Positions 47,227-57,972 of a stretch of DNA of 64,000 bases are shown in pieces. The translations under genes and the position numbers were made by a program. The notes under the pieces were generated by a model. It had not been told where the DNA came from. It saw only the letters and a list, made by a program, of their open reading frames with translations, and ran no database searches. The stretch's first letter is position 1; every line of letters starts with the position of its first letter. The DNA comes from Strongylocentrotus purpuratus (lineage: Eukaryota > Echinodermata > Echinoidea > Camarodonta > Strongylocentrotidae), in NCBI RefSeq assembly GCF_000002235.5, contig NW_022145609.1, positions 7,883,163 to 7,947,162 of the forward strand, given 5' to 3'.

Positions 47227-48267
47227 CAGGTGCGTAGCCAGGGGGGGGGGGGCGGTGGTGTGGTCCCCCAAAAAACGGCCAACCAAAAAAAGAGAGGGGG
47301 TGAAAAGGAAGAGAACGTAGAAAACAAAAAGGGAGTAGACAAAGAACATTTTTGAAATTCAGACAAGGATTAAGAGTCGAGAACGGTAGAACGAAACGTC
47401 TTCTTTCTCTTATGAATTAGTGAAACGTCAATGCTTCCGCGCTTCTCGCGGGGAAAGGGGAGGGGACACTAAATTCAGACGAGGATTAAGAGTCGATTAC
47501 AACACAACGAATCGTCTTTTTTCTCTAATAAATTAATGAAACGTCAATGCTTCCGCGCTTCGCGCGAGGAAAGGGGAGGGGAAACTGAATTCAGACGGGG
47601 TTAATTTTCGAGAACGGTACAACGAATCGTCTTCTTTCTATAATAATTTAATGAAACATCGAAGCTTCCGCGCTTTGCGCGGGAGGGGGGGGGGGGTGGA
47701 AACTGAATTTAGACAAGGATAAAGAGTCGAGAACGGTACAACGAATCGTCTTCTTTCGCTAATCTTTCGTGCTTCGCGCGGGAGGGGAGAAACTAAATTC
47801 AGACGAGGATTTTTTATGAGAGCGGTACAACGAATCGTCTTCTTTCTTTAATAATTTATTGAAATGTCGAAGCTTCCGCGTTTCGCGGAGGAGGGAGGGG
47901 GAAACTCGCCCCTCCCTGCACCCACCCACCCCAAAAAGAGAACAAAGACGGCATCCATGGAAGCCATGTGAGAGTGTCCACCTTTTTTCGCTTTTACTTT
48001 CACCCTTGCATTCTTTCCTGAATCAGAGTTTTCTCACACCTTGTAGACTCGTGCAGGTTATGATCTTGTATGTGTGTGTGTGTGTTTGCGTGCGTGTGTG
48101 TGTGTGTGTGTGGGTGTGGTGGTGTGAACGTGTGTGTGTGTGTGTTGTGTGTTTGTGCGTGCGCGATCGCGCGCGCTTGCGTAAATTAGTGTGGGCGTGT
48201 GCTCCCGCTAGTATGTGATGGCTATCGCCGATCATCCCCCACTCCTCGGTACGGATTTACGCCCCTG
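47227..48267 (+). mobile_element. D-E element, copy 1
   Basis: Starts CAGGTGCGTAGCCAGGGGG and ends GGATTTACGCCCCTG. Inside are about five D units (GGTACAACGAATCGTCTTCT, GCTTCCGCGCTTCGCGCG), a GT microsatellite, and the E block TGCGTAAATTAGTGTGGGCG. Ends and E block recur at 54288-56922. A CAGGGGCG end is common in hAT-type elements, but no target duplication was found. Confidence 0.55.
48071..48165. repeat. GT/GC dinucleotide microsatellite
   Basis: (GT)n with GC interruptions leading into GCGCGATCGCGCGCGC. Alternating purine-pyrimidine DNA of this type can adopt the Z form. His/Thr or Cys/Val frames across it are artefacts. Confidence 0.85.
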
Positions 48268-48363
48268 TCCATTACATATGGTGTTTTAATTATTATGATA
48301 CTAAGAAAGGTTTGATTGTCGTGCACTAATCAAGAACCTAAGGTTACCTGCTTACAACTCTTA
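48268..48363. repeat. 92-bp satellite, unit 1 (left of the Helitron-like insertion)
   Basis: ACATATGGTGTTTTAATTAT through CTGCTTACAACTCTTA. This unit and the array resuming at 50824 are split by the Helitron-like pair. Confidence 0.85.
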
Positions 48364-49561
48364 TCAGGTGGGCTGTATCTATACAGACCACCTTATAATT
48401 TTGTTAAAATTGCCTTTATTATTATTTATTTATTTTATTTCTAACCACTTTTTTGTTAACAAGATAACTTGAAAATGGCTAAATCAAATAACTTGAAATT
48501 TGGCACACATATGTATAGGCATATGGAGAAAACACGGTAAGGTTTAAAACCTTGACCTTGACTGATGACGTCATCTAGGCGCCATTTTGTGAAATTTTCT
48601 GAAAATTTACTCATGATCATATTTTCATAACGGTAAATCATTTCTCATTCATATTTATCATGATCAAGGTCAATATCAGTCCGGTCAATTTCATGTCAAA
48701 AAACGCGCGCGTGCGCGTACGTCCGCGCGTTAGTGCGCGCGCAAAATTTTATAATGCTGAGAATCGTTTCAAATTTATTTTGCATACGTTTAAGGCCATT
48801 TTAAGCATTTTATAAAAAATCGCGCGTACGAGCATGCGCGCGCGTTTTCGCGCGTAACACCATTACAAAACATAGAATCGCCATTTTTTTTTCTTTCATG
48901 ATATTTCTCATATTTTTTCAAGGAATTTGATACCATGTTTATCTCTTTATGACCATTATTAACAAGATGAGCGTAAATTCAAGATAAATGTCAGTGCGCG
49001 CGAGCTCTTTTAATACATAGCATATATGGGCAAAAACATGCCTATACAAAATCCGTTATAGCTCTTTGGAATGCACCGGGATCCTCAATTTTTTTTCATA
49101 TTTAGATAGAGTATGAGTCGGAAATATGATTCCATGTCTCATTTGGCCATTAAGTGTATCGTGACATCATTACAATGGCCTTGGAACTCAAAATACGAAT
49201 TTGCATATTATGACGTCAGCATATTTATGTAAAATTGATTGTATCTCTGTAAATATTGATCAATTTTCTTCAAAATTTCGATATGTTGTAGCTGAGACAA
49301 TTCTCTACAAGCGCAGTAATAATTATTTTTCATTTTGATGACGTCATCATAGTGAAAATTTTGATTAAAGGCCTCATGTCAAAAACTTCATAATTTGCGT
49401 GTTATGCCTATAGAAGGTGAATTTAGTTCACGTTATGAATCTACATGATATTGTTTTTTAAGAATTTGTAAGCAGTATGTCGCTTATTTTCCTCTATTTT
49501 GTCTCAAATTTTAGTTGACCAGCCCACCTATACTTGTTCCAAACAAGTATTATATGTCTAG
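48364..49561 (+). mobile_element. Helitron-like non-autonomous element, copy 1
   Basis: 5' TCAGGTGGGCTGTAT and 3' CTAG. A 9-bp stem (ATACTTGTT / AACAAGTAT, loop CCA) sits 7 nt before CTAG at 49530-49550. It is preceded by A, and the unoccupied site in the satellite reads TTA|TTCC, so insertion was between A and T. These are the defining Helitron features (TC...CTRR, 3' hairpin, AT target, no target duplication). A subterminal inverted pair GGTGGGCTG / CAGCCCACC is also present. No Rep/helicase coding frame. Confidence 0.8.
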
Positions 49562-50823
49562 TCAGGTGGGCTGTATAACGTACAGACCACCTTATAATTT
49601 CGTTAGAATTGCCTTTATTTATTTATTTATTTATTATTTATTTTTCTTATTTCTAACCACTTTTTTGTTGGCAGGATAACTTGAAAATGGCTCAATCAAA
49701 AGCCTTTAAATTTAGCACACATATGTATAGGCATATGTACAAAGCACAATAACGTTTTCAACATTAAACATTACTGATGACGTCATCTAGGCGCCATTTT
49801 GTAAAATTTTACGAAAATGAACTTATGATCATATCTTCATAACCAAAAGTTATTTCTCATTCATATTTATCATGATCAAGGTCAATATCCGTCCGGTCAA
49901 TTTCAGGTCAAAGAACGCGCGCGTGCGCGTACGTCCGCGCGTCAATGCGCGCGCAAAATTTTAAAATGCTCAAAATCGTCTTAAAATCATTTTGCATACG
50001 TTTGAGGCCATTTTAAGCATTTTATAAAAAATCGCGCACACGCACATGCGCGCGCGTTTTCGCGCGTAAAACTATTACACAACATAGAATCGCCATTTTT
50101 TTTTCTTCATAATATTCTACATATTTTTACAAACAAATAGATGCCATGGTTGTTTCTTTATGACTATTAAAAACGGAATGATCGACCGTTAAACAAAATT
50201 TCCGTGCGCGCGAGCTCTTGTAATACATAGCATATATGGGCAAAAACATGCCTATACAAAATACATTGTAGCTCTTTAGAATGCAAGGTGACGCCAATTT
50301 TTTTCATATTTTAATAGAGTATGATTCGGAGATATTTGTTCATGTCTCATTTGATCCTCAATTAACTCATGACGTCATCATAATGGCCTCCGAACTCAAA
50401 ATTCCAATTTGCATATTATGACGTCAGCATATTTATAGAAAATTGATTGTATCTCTGTAAATATTGATCGATTTTCTTCCAAATTTTGATACGTTCTAGC
50501 TGAGACAATTTTCTACAGATGCAGTTCTAATTATTCTTTATTTTGACAAAGGCATCATGGCGTATTTTTGCGATTAAAGGAGGCATGTCAATTTTTCACA
50601 TTTAGCGTGTATTCTCTATGGGACATGACTTTTTTTCAAAACTCGATTCTACATTCCCGTCTTTCGCGAGCAATATCTACGTCGTTTTAGCTTCGTTTAC
50701 GCTGTACTTCGAGTTTGTTGTAGCTGAGACGATAAGATATCTCAAATGTGCCCTTCATTTTGTCTCAAATTTTAGTTGGACCAGCCCACCTATACTTGTT
50801 CCAAACAAGTATTACAAATCTAG
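49562..50823 (+). mobile_element. Helitron-like non-autonomous element, copy 2 (head-to-tail with copy 1)
   Basis: Begins TCAGGTGGGCTGTATAAC exactly at the CTAG end of copy 1 and ends CTAG at 50820-50823, followed by the T of the satellite. It aligns along its whole length with copy 1, including the GC-rich arms and the 3' hairpin. Head-to-tail pairs are known for Helitrons and can arise by read-through of the end signal. Confidence 0.8.
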
Positions 50824-51462
50824 TTCCATATGGTGTTTTAATTATTATGATACTTAGAAAGGTTTGATTGTCGTGCACTGATCAAGAACCTAAGGTTACC
50901 TGCTTGCAACTCTATTCCATATGGTGTTTTAATTATTATGATAATCAGAAAGGTTTGATTGTCGTGCACTAATCAAGAACCTAAGGTTACCTGCTTACAA
51001 CTCTTATTCCATATGGTGTTTTAATTATTATGATAATCAGAAAGGTTTGATTGTCGTGCACTAATCAAGAACCTAAGGTTACCTGCTTACAACTATTATT
51101 CCATATGGTGTTTTAATTATTATGATAATCAGAAAGGTTTGATTGTCGTGCACTAATCAAGAACCTAAGGTTACCTGCTTACAACTCTTATTCCATATGG
51201 TGTTTTAATTATTATGATAATCAGAAAGGTTTGATTGTCGTGCACTAATCAAGAACCTAAGGTTACCTGCTTACAACTCTTATTCCATATGGTGTTTTAA
51301 TTATTATGATAATCAGAAAGGTTTGATTGTCGTGCACTAATCAAGAACCTAAGGTTACCTGCTTACAACTATTATTCCATATGGTGTTTTAATTATTATG
51401 ATAATCAGAAAGGTTTGATTGTCATGCTCATAATAAAGAACCCTACGTAACCTGTTCAATTT
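50824..51462. repeat. 92-bp satellite array, seven units
   Basis: Units start at 50824, 50915, 51007, 51099, 51191, 51283 and 51375, with a period of 91-92 bp. Consensus words: CCATATGGTGTTTTAATTAT, AGAAAGGTTTGATTGTCGTG, AACCTAAGGTTACCTGCTTA. Units are nearly identical except the last, pointing to recent amplification. Confidence 0.95.
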
Positions 51463-51680
51463 ATTCGTTTTTTGCTCCCGAAAATTTGAGAATCGTGCCG
51501 GCCGATAATTCGCTCAAGCCCCCCCCCCCCCCCTGGATCCACCACTGGTGTCCAACAATTTTTCACAAATAGCTAAAATTTCTATTGTGCAAAATGTACG
51601 ACTCCGGAGAGTCTTTGCATTTTAGAGTACCTAGATAATATGCTTTCCATAATACCTAAGGCAACCTGTTTACGATTCAA

Positions 51681-51858
51681 TTCCATATGGTGTTTTAATT
51701 ATTATGATAATCAGAAAGGTTTGATTGTCGTGCACTGATCAAGAACCTAAGGTTACCTGCTTACAACTCTATTACATATGGTGTTTTAATTATTATGATA
51801 ATCAGAAAGGTTTGATTGTCATGCACATAATCACGAACCAAACGTAACCTGTTTACAA
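51681..51858. repeat. 92-bp satellite, two further units
   Basis: Units at 51681 and 51772, separated from the main array by about 220 bp that contains a GGATCCACCACTGG end relic. The last unit diverges in its 3' half like the last unit of the main array. Confidence 0.85.
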
Positions 51859-52423
51859 TTCTACTTTTACAAACGGTGCTTTTATTGTAGCTTATTTGCT
51901 AAGGAGTATAATCAATCCATCGGAGTGAAAACATGATTGGAATAAGTACATACAATCCATGATTGTGCAAATCGACATCTGGGGCAGGCAACGTTCTGCC
52001 AGATTTTAGCTTTATATTCAAACAACATTTTGCGTACCTTTTTAAAGTTTTGTCAACAAAAAAAACCTATAGACGCCCTGTATATATTTGAAATGTAGAT
52101 TTATTTTGCTGAGAGAATATAAACAAATTGTTGCTGAGACATGTTGAAGAAAAGTGGTCTAATGGATAAAAGAATAGATTACACTTTTCTACTCATTATT
52201 GAATACAGAGAGGGGAAGTCCACCCTGATATTAAGTTAGCTTCATTAGAAGCAGAACAACAATTTGGGTTTTTTGCTGTACGCAGAAAATCTAAATGTTG
52301 TATTCTTTCATCAATATTCGACTTTAAACGCATTTGTTTTGAAAACCCTTGCAGAAACATGTCTTAAATTAGATCCTCTTCCATCAAACTGTTGGGGCTC
52401 CTAACGTTTAAGAGGCTCAACAC
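51859..52423. other. Non-coding spacer between satellite and composite repeat
   Basis: Mostly AT-rich single-copy-looking sequence. No exon, RNA gene or delimitable repeat seen. Confidence 0.5.
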
Positions 52424-54031
52424 CAGGCGCGGATCCAGGATTTCTTAGGGGGGGGGGCCATATTTGAAATTATGCTAGCCAAATATCGGTACGTAATGGT
52501 GACCAGCATTGACGTAGTGGGAGTACAGGGAGGGGCGATTCCCCCTCCCTACTCCACAAAGCGCCGAAGATTTGACGTTTCATTAAATTATCAGAGAAAG
52601 AAGACGATTTGTTGTACCGTTCTCGAAAATAATCCTCGTCTGACTTCAGTTCCACCACCTCCAGCGCGAAGCGCGGAAGCTTTGACCTTTCATTTACTTA
52701 TTAGAGAAACAAGAAGATTCGTTGTACTGTTCTAGAAAATAATCCTGGTCTGAATTCAGTTACCCCCCCCCCCCTCCCGCGAGAAGCGCCGAAGCTTTTA
52801 CGTTTCATTAAATCATTAGAAAAAGAAGACGATTCGTATAACCATTCTCGACTCTTAATTCTTGTATGAATTCAGTCCCACCATCCCCCCCCCCCCCCCT
52901 GCGCGAAGCGCAGAAGCGTTGACGTTTTATTAAATTATTAGAGAAAGAAGACGATTCGTATTACCATTCTCGACTCTTAATCCTTGTCTGAATTCAGCCC
53001 CCTCCCTCCTGCGCGAAGCGCGGAAGCTTTGACGTTTTATTAAAATCATTAAAGAAAGAAAACGATTCGTTGCACCGTTTTCGACTCTTAATTCTTTTCT
53101 GAGCGGAAGCTCAGTGGTTTTAGGCATTTGATTACGGTCAGATGAACATATTTTCATATCTTATTTGTGACACTGGCAGGACACTGATTGGCCTGGGGTC
53201 CAGCAGGCGGAGCTTCCAAAAGCTCAAGGGTTTTAGGCACTAAATTACGGTCAGATGAGTATCAAGGGGGCCGCCTTAGGGCCCTTGGTTGGGTCCAGGG
53301 GGCAGAGCCCCTGGAAGCTCAGGGGTTTTAGGCGTTCAATTACGGTCAGATGAGCATTTGTTGATACCTTATTTTGTTGCGACACTGGCAGTTTACTATT
53401 CTTTCTTTCTTGCTCTTTTTCTTTCTATTTCTCTTTAATATACTTTGTCAAAAAATTGGGGGTGGGGGGGGGGGGGGCTGGAAGCTCCCGGTTCCCGTCG
53501 TTCCGAGGGCCCTGACATGTAGGCATCTCAAGAAGCATATTTCTTGCCTGGCTGTAAATTTAGGACTTTGTCATTTTACAACAAACTCGGAAATCTCGGA
53601 AAATTATGTCATTTCAGCATTATGTGTAAACCACCGTAACGGTTATGGAATCAGAAATAAAACCCCTCCCCGATCAGTACGCCAGTGCCCCGCCCCCGCC
53701 CCCGCCCCCTTCTTCTGATCTACACGTTGTTGGCGGAAAAATCGCAACTGATCTCCCCTACCTTTCTTCTTTCTTTTTTTTTTCTTTCCCTTTCTACATT
53801 TTTTTTGGGGCCTCGGAAATTGGAAAAATTACGTCGTCAGATATTTCGTTCAGTGGCTTGGGGGGGGGGGGGGGGGAGGGTGAAGGAACACATTTTTTCA
53901 ACAAAAACAAATCTATCCCCTTTTTTCCTTCTTTTCTTTTTCTCCTTTTTTTTCCCTTCTTGTTTTTCCTTTTTTTTTCTCCCTTCTTCTTTTCCTTTTT
54001 TTGCCCTCCGGTCCCCCTGGATCCGTCATTG
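52424..54031 (-). mobile_element. Composite repeat, copy 2 (inverted: D'-C'-B'-A')
   Basis: Begins CAGGCGCGGATCCAGGATTT and ends CCCCCTGGATCCGTCATTG, so both ends carry inverted CGGATCCAGG. Inside are D units on the minus strand (52520-53100), C units (53100-53400), block B (53500-53690) and purine/pyrimidine block A (53690-54012). This is the reverse of the order at 45562-47900. The long pyrimidine frames here are low complexity and not genes. Confidence 0.65.
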
Positions 54032-54645
54032 TCCCACACTAGAGGATAGGAGGGAAATGTTGACAATGAAATTTGCGAGTAACCTCACAAAGGAAACGTC
54101 CCCCTTCCATCTGGCTCCCCCTACCGCGAGATTCTCGCACTTCCCGTAACCGGCGCAACGCTAATGACTATTCAGAAATCAAGTGCAAAAATGAGCGCTA
54201 CAGAAAGAGCGCGCTTCCCTTCATTGTGAGGTTACTCAATTAAAAAATTTAATACTGTTATGACAGATCTCTTGTTCTTAAATGCTGCAGGGGCGTAAAT
54301 CCCGGGGGGGGATGGGGGGGATGGGGGGGGGGCTGCATCCCCCCTGGGATTTCAACAAAAAAAAGAGAGAAAAAAAAAAGGATGAAGAAGAAGAAAAAAA
54401 AATGTGATTGTTTCAATTTCAGCATAATGCATGAGAAATTAGTTTTTTTTTTTTTAATGTATAACTGTTTAGCCTACACGTATACAATATGCCACGATCA
54501 TTAAGAGTAGTTGTGCGACATGCGCGAAAAACACTTCATAAACTTCGGAATAAAGTTTCGTTATTTTGCAAGGTATTATTATAGCCCAGACGTAAAGTGC
54601 GCCAACGCGCGAGCGCTTAAAAAGTGCAATCATGTACAGTAGATG

Positions 54646-54705
54646 CCCGGTTCCCCCCACTCAGTGTTATTTAGGGTACGCGTATGCTCGTTCCCTCCCT
54701 TTGAA
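54646..54705. mobile_element. Left-end fragment of the hAT-like MITE
   Basis: CCCGGTTCCCCCCACTCAGT followed by GTTATTTAGGGTACGC matches the left end of the element at 13228. The right end was not found nearby. Confidence 0.6.
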
Positions 54706-55079
54706 AGCACCCCCACCCTATCTCAGGACTGCCAACATTTCTGAATCCCCCTTTCGCCGGCTTTCCGCTGTCTTGTCCTGCCTTGGAGACCCCCCCCCCC
54801 AAATCCGGAACACTACTAAATGTACCACACCCCCCCCCCCCCCCCCCCCCCCCCAATTTCAGGTGAGCTCTAGTCGATCGAAGGGGACTGGGGGCCAATG
54901 TTTTTACTTTTCAAAATGAAATAATCCTGAATGAGCTTTCAAAGCTAGCAGGAATTTCAGGAATTTGATTCCGGGATTTGATCAATTTTTTTATGATATT
55001 CAAGATATTTTATAACCTCCTTTTTACATTTCTCAGGAGTCCAAAGAGAGAGAGAAAAAAATCCCACCCCCTTTTTAAA

Positions 55080-56265
55080 GAAATTAAGAGTCTAAAACGG
55101 TACAACGAATCGTCTTCTTTCTCGAATGATTTAATGAAACGTATAAGCTTCCGCGCTTCGCGCGGGAGGGGAGAGGGAAAAACTGAATTCAGATGAGGAT
55201 TAAGAGTCGAGAACGGTACAACGAATCGTCTTCTTTCTCTAATGATTTAATGAAACGTAAAAGCTTCCGCGCTTCGAACGGGAGGGGACTGAATTCAGAC
55301 GAGGATTAAGAGTCGAGAACGGTACAACGAATCGCCTTCTTTCTCTAATGATTAAATGAAACGTAAAAGCTTCCGCGCTTCGCGCGGGAGGGGGGGGGGG
55401 GGGGGGGACTGAATTCAGACGAGGATTAAGTGTCGAGAACGGTTCAACGAATCGTCTTCTTTCTCGAATGATTTAATGAAACGTAAAAGCTTCGGCGCTT
55501 CGAGCGTGAGGGGACTGAATTCAGACGAGGATTAAGAGTCGAGAACGGTACAACGAATCATCTTCTTTCTCGAATGATTTGATGAAACGTAGAAGCTTCC
55601 GCGCTTTGCGCGGGAGGGGAGGGGGGAGGACTGAATTTAGACGAGGATTAAGAGTCGAGAACGGTACAACGAATCGTCTTCTTTCTCTAATGATTTAATG
55701 AAACGTAAAAGCTTCCGCGCTTCGAACGTGAGGGGACTGAATTCAGACGAGGATTAAGAGTCGAGAACGGTACAACGAATCGCCTTCTTTCTCTAATGAT
55801 TAAATGAAACGTAAAAGCTTCCGCGCTTCGCGCGGGAGGGGGGGGGGGGACTGAATTCAGACGAGGATTAAGTGTCGAGAACGGTTCAACGAATCGTCTT
55901 CTTTCTCGAATGATTTAATGAAACGTAAAAGCTTCGGCGCTTCGAGCGTAAGGGGACTGAATTCAGACGAGGATTAAGAGTCGAGAACGGTACAACGAAT
56001 CGTCTTCTTTCTCGAATGATTTAATAAAACGTAGAAGCTTCCGCGCTTCGCGCGGGAGGGGAGGGGGGGGGAACTGAATTTAGACGAGGATTAAGAGTCG
56101 AGAACGGTACAACGAATCGTCTTCTTTCTCTAATGATTTAATGAAACGTAAAAGCTTCGGCGCTTCGAGCGTGAGGGGACTGAATTCAGACGAGGATTAA
56201 GAGTCGAGAACGGTACAACGAATCGTCTTCTTTCTCTAATGATTTAATGAAACGTAAAAGCTTCC
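55080..56265. repeat. D-unit tandem array with higher-order structure
   Basis: Eleven copies of ACGGT(A/T)CAACGAATC begin at about 55097, 55213, 55319, 55439, 55545, 55661, 55767, 55881, 55987, 56104 and 56210. Spacing alternates near 116 and 106 bp. Unit types (CGAACG, CGCGCGGG plus G-tract, CGAGCGT, TGCGCGGG/CGCGCGGGAGGGGAGG) repeat in the same order every ~445 bp. Confidence 0.85.
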
Positions 56266-57718
56266 CCCCCCCCATCATTACGCCAATGCTGGTCACCATT
56301 ACGTACCAATATTTGGCTCGCATAATTACAAATTTGCCCCCCCCCCCCTAAGAAATCCTGGATCCGCGCCTGTACTAGGCTTTCCAGAAAGGACTCAGAA
56401 TTGTCTATTTGGTCATAGATCAATGTTTTTTTTAAAGTTAATTCTCCTTTAAGAGAAAACAAGGAATATGACTTACAATGCGCTTCCTCCCCCAATGAAA
56501 CATTTGTGTTGATGTTCCTGTGGTAGTACCATTATACATCATTTTCTAAGTGATGGGACTCAAAATAAAGAGTTCGCATCTTCCTGACGAAATATTCAAT
56601 CTTTATGTTACTACTTGAAAGTGTGTCGTTTTATTTCGGAGTTCATTATAATAAAACACTACAGTTTGCAGCTGTCAGTATTTCGAAATATGTCCAATTC
56701 TTTTACTTTATGGTTGTCAAATTTAGCATGTGCGTGCATGTATGTATGCATGTATAAATTTATGTACATGTGTTTGGGTATGTGTGTGTTTGTTGTTGTG
56801 TGTATGTGCGTGCGCGATCGCGCGCGCTTGCGTAAATTAGTGTGGGCGTGTGCTCGTGCTAGTATGTGATGGCTATCGCCGATCACCCCCCCCCCACTCC
56901 TCGATACGGATTTACGCCCCTGCTCGGGGGCATTGGACCCCACTATTTTGAAAAAGTATATTCAAGAGAAGTAGGGAGAAAGTAAGAAAAATAAATTGTG
57001 ACCTGCCAGTGTCACAAAATAATGAAGACTCAAAATATGATCAACTGACCGTCATTAAATGAAATTTCGGAGGCTTCACCCTCTTGACCCCACCAAGGGC
57101 CCTAAGGTGTGCCCCTGAATGCTTATCTGACCGTTATAAAATGCCTAAAAATCCCTGAGTTTCCGGGGTATCAAAATATGCTCATCTGAACGTAATGAAT
57201 GCACCGATAGCCCCTGAGTTTCCAGGGGCTCAGCCCCTGGACCCCACGCCAATTAGTGACCTACCCGTGTCATTTATAAGGTATCAAAATATGCTCATCT
57301 GAACGTAATGAATGTCCATTGCCCCTGAGCTTCCGGGGGCCCCGCCCCTAGACTCCACACCAATTTATGTTCCGCGAGCCTTGACGTGCAGACCTCAAAA
57401 TAAGCATATTTCTCGCCTGACTGTAACTTTCGGAATTCGTCATTTTCCAACAAACTCATAAAACAGTATAATTTATTAAAAATTATGTCATTTTACAACA
57501 TTTGTAAATCACTGAAATCGAATTAGAAATGAACCACTTAAGGGGGAGCCTGCCCCCTTCGAATTAGTACGCCAGTGGTGTCTAGTGGCGTATCTGGCGC
57601 TTGGTCTCGTTTGGGGGAGGCGAGATGAGCGCGAAACCATATCTTTTCCCCCTTTTCTTTTCCTCTTACTCTTTATATTCTTTCCCTTTCTCTCCTCTTT
57701 CCCATTCCCTCCCTCCCT

Positions 57719-57762
<44 letters not shown>
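57719..57762. repeat. (CT)n microsatellite
   Basis: About 20 CT dinucleotides within inverted block A of composite copy 3. Confidence 0.95.
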
Positions 57763-57763
<1 letters not shown>

Positions 57764-57972
57764 GCTGAGGGGGGAGGGGGAGACAAGGGCCTTTCGCCCC
57801 CGATCCACACCTTGATGGCGGGAAAAATCGCAACTGATCTCCCCTACCTTTCTTCTTCCTCTTTTTTTTTCTTTGCCTTTCTCATCTCTTTCCCTTCCCC
57901 TTCCCTTCCTTCTCTCTTTTAAAAGTTTGCTGGGGAGAAGCAAAGGCCTTTCACCCCCTACCCGAACCACAT

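Larger units (their letters stand above)
54288..56922 (+). mobile_element. D-E element, copy 2
   Basis: Starts CAGGGGCGTAAATCCCGGGG and ends ATACGGATTTACGCCCCTG, an inverted pair of about 14 bp. It contains an hAT-MITE fragment (54646), a large D-unit array (55080-56265), an inverted CGGATCCAGG-type end (56275-56372), a 300-bp unique stretch, and the E block (56800-56922) matching 48150-48267. Confidence 0.6.

Noticed and set aside
48023-48235. His/Thr-rich frame and a Cys/Val-rich frame opposite it
   Set aside because: Translation of a GT/CA microsatellite; the E block repeats at 56800.
50824-51462. CRISPR-like regular array
   Set aside because: Units are contiguous 92-bp tandem repeats without unique spacers, in a eukaryotic context; it is a satellite.
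53645-54149. Overlapping Phe/Pro/Leu-rich frames of up to 154 codons
   Set aside because: Same minisatellite on the other strand; low-complexity pyrimidine tract.
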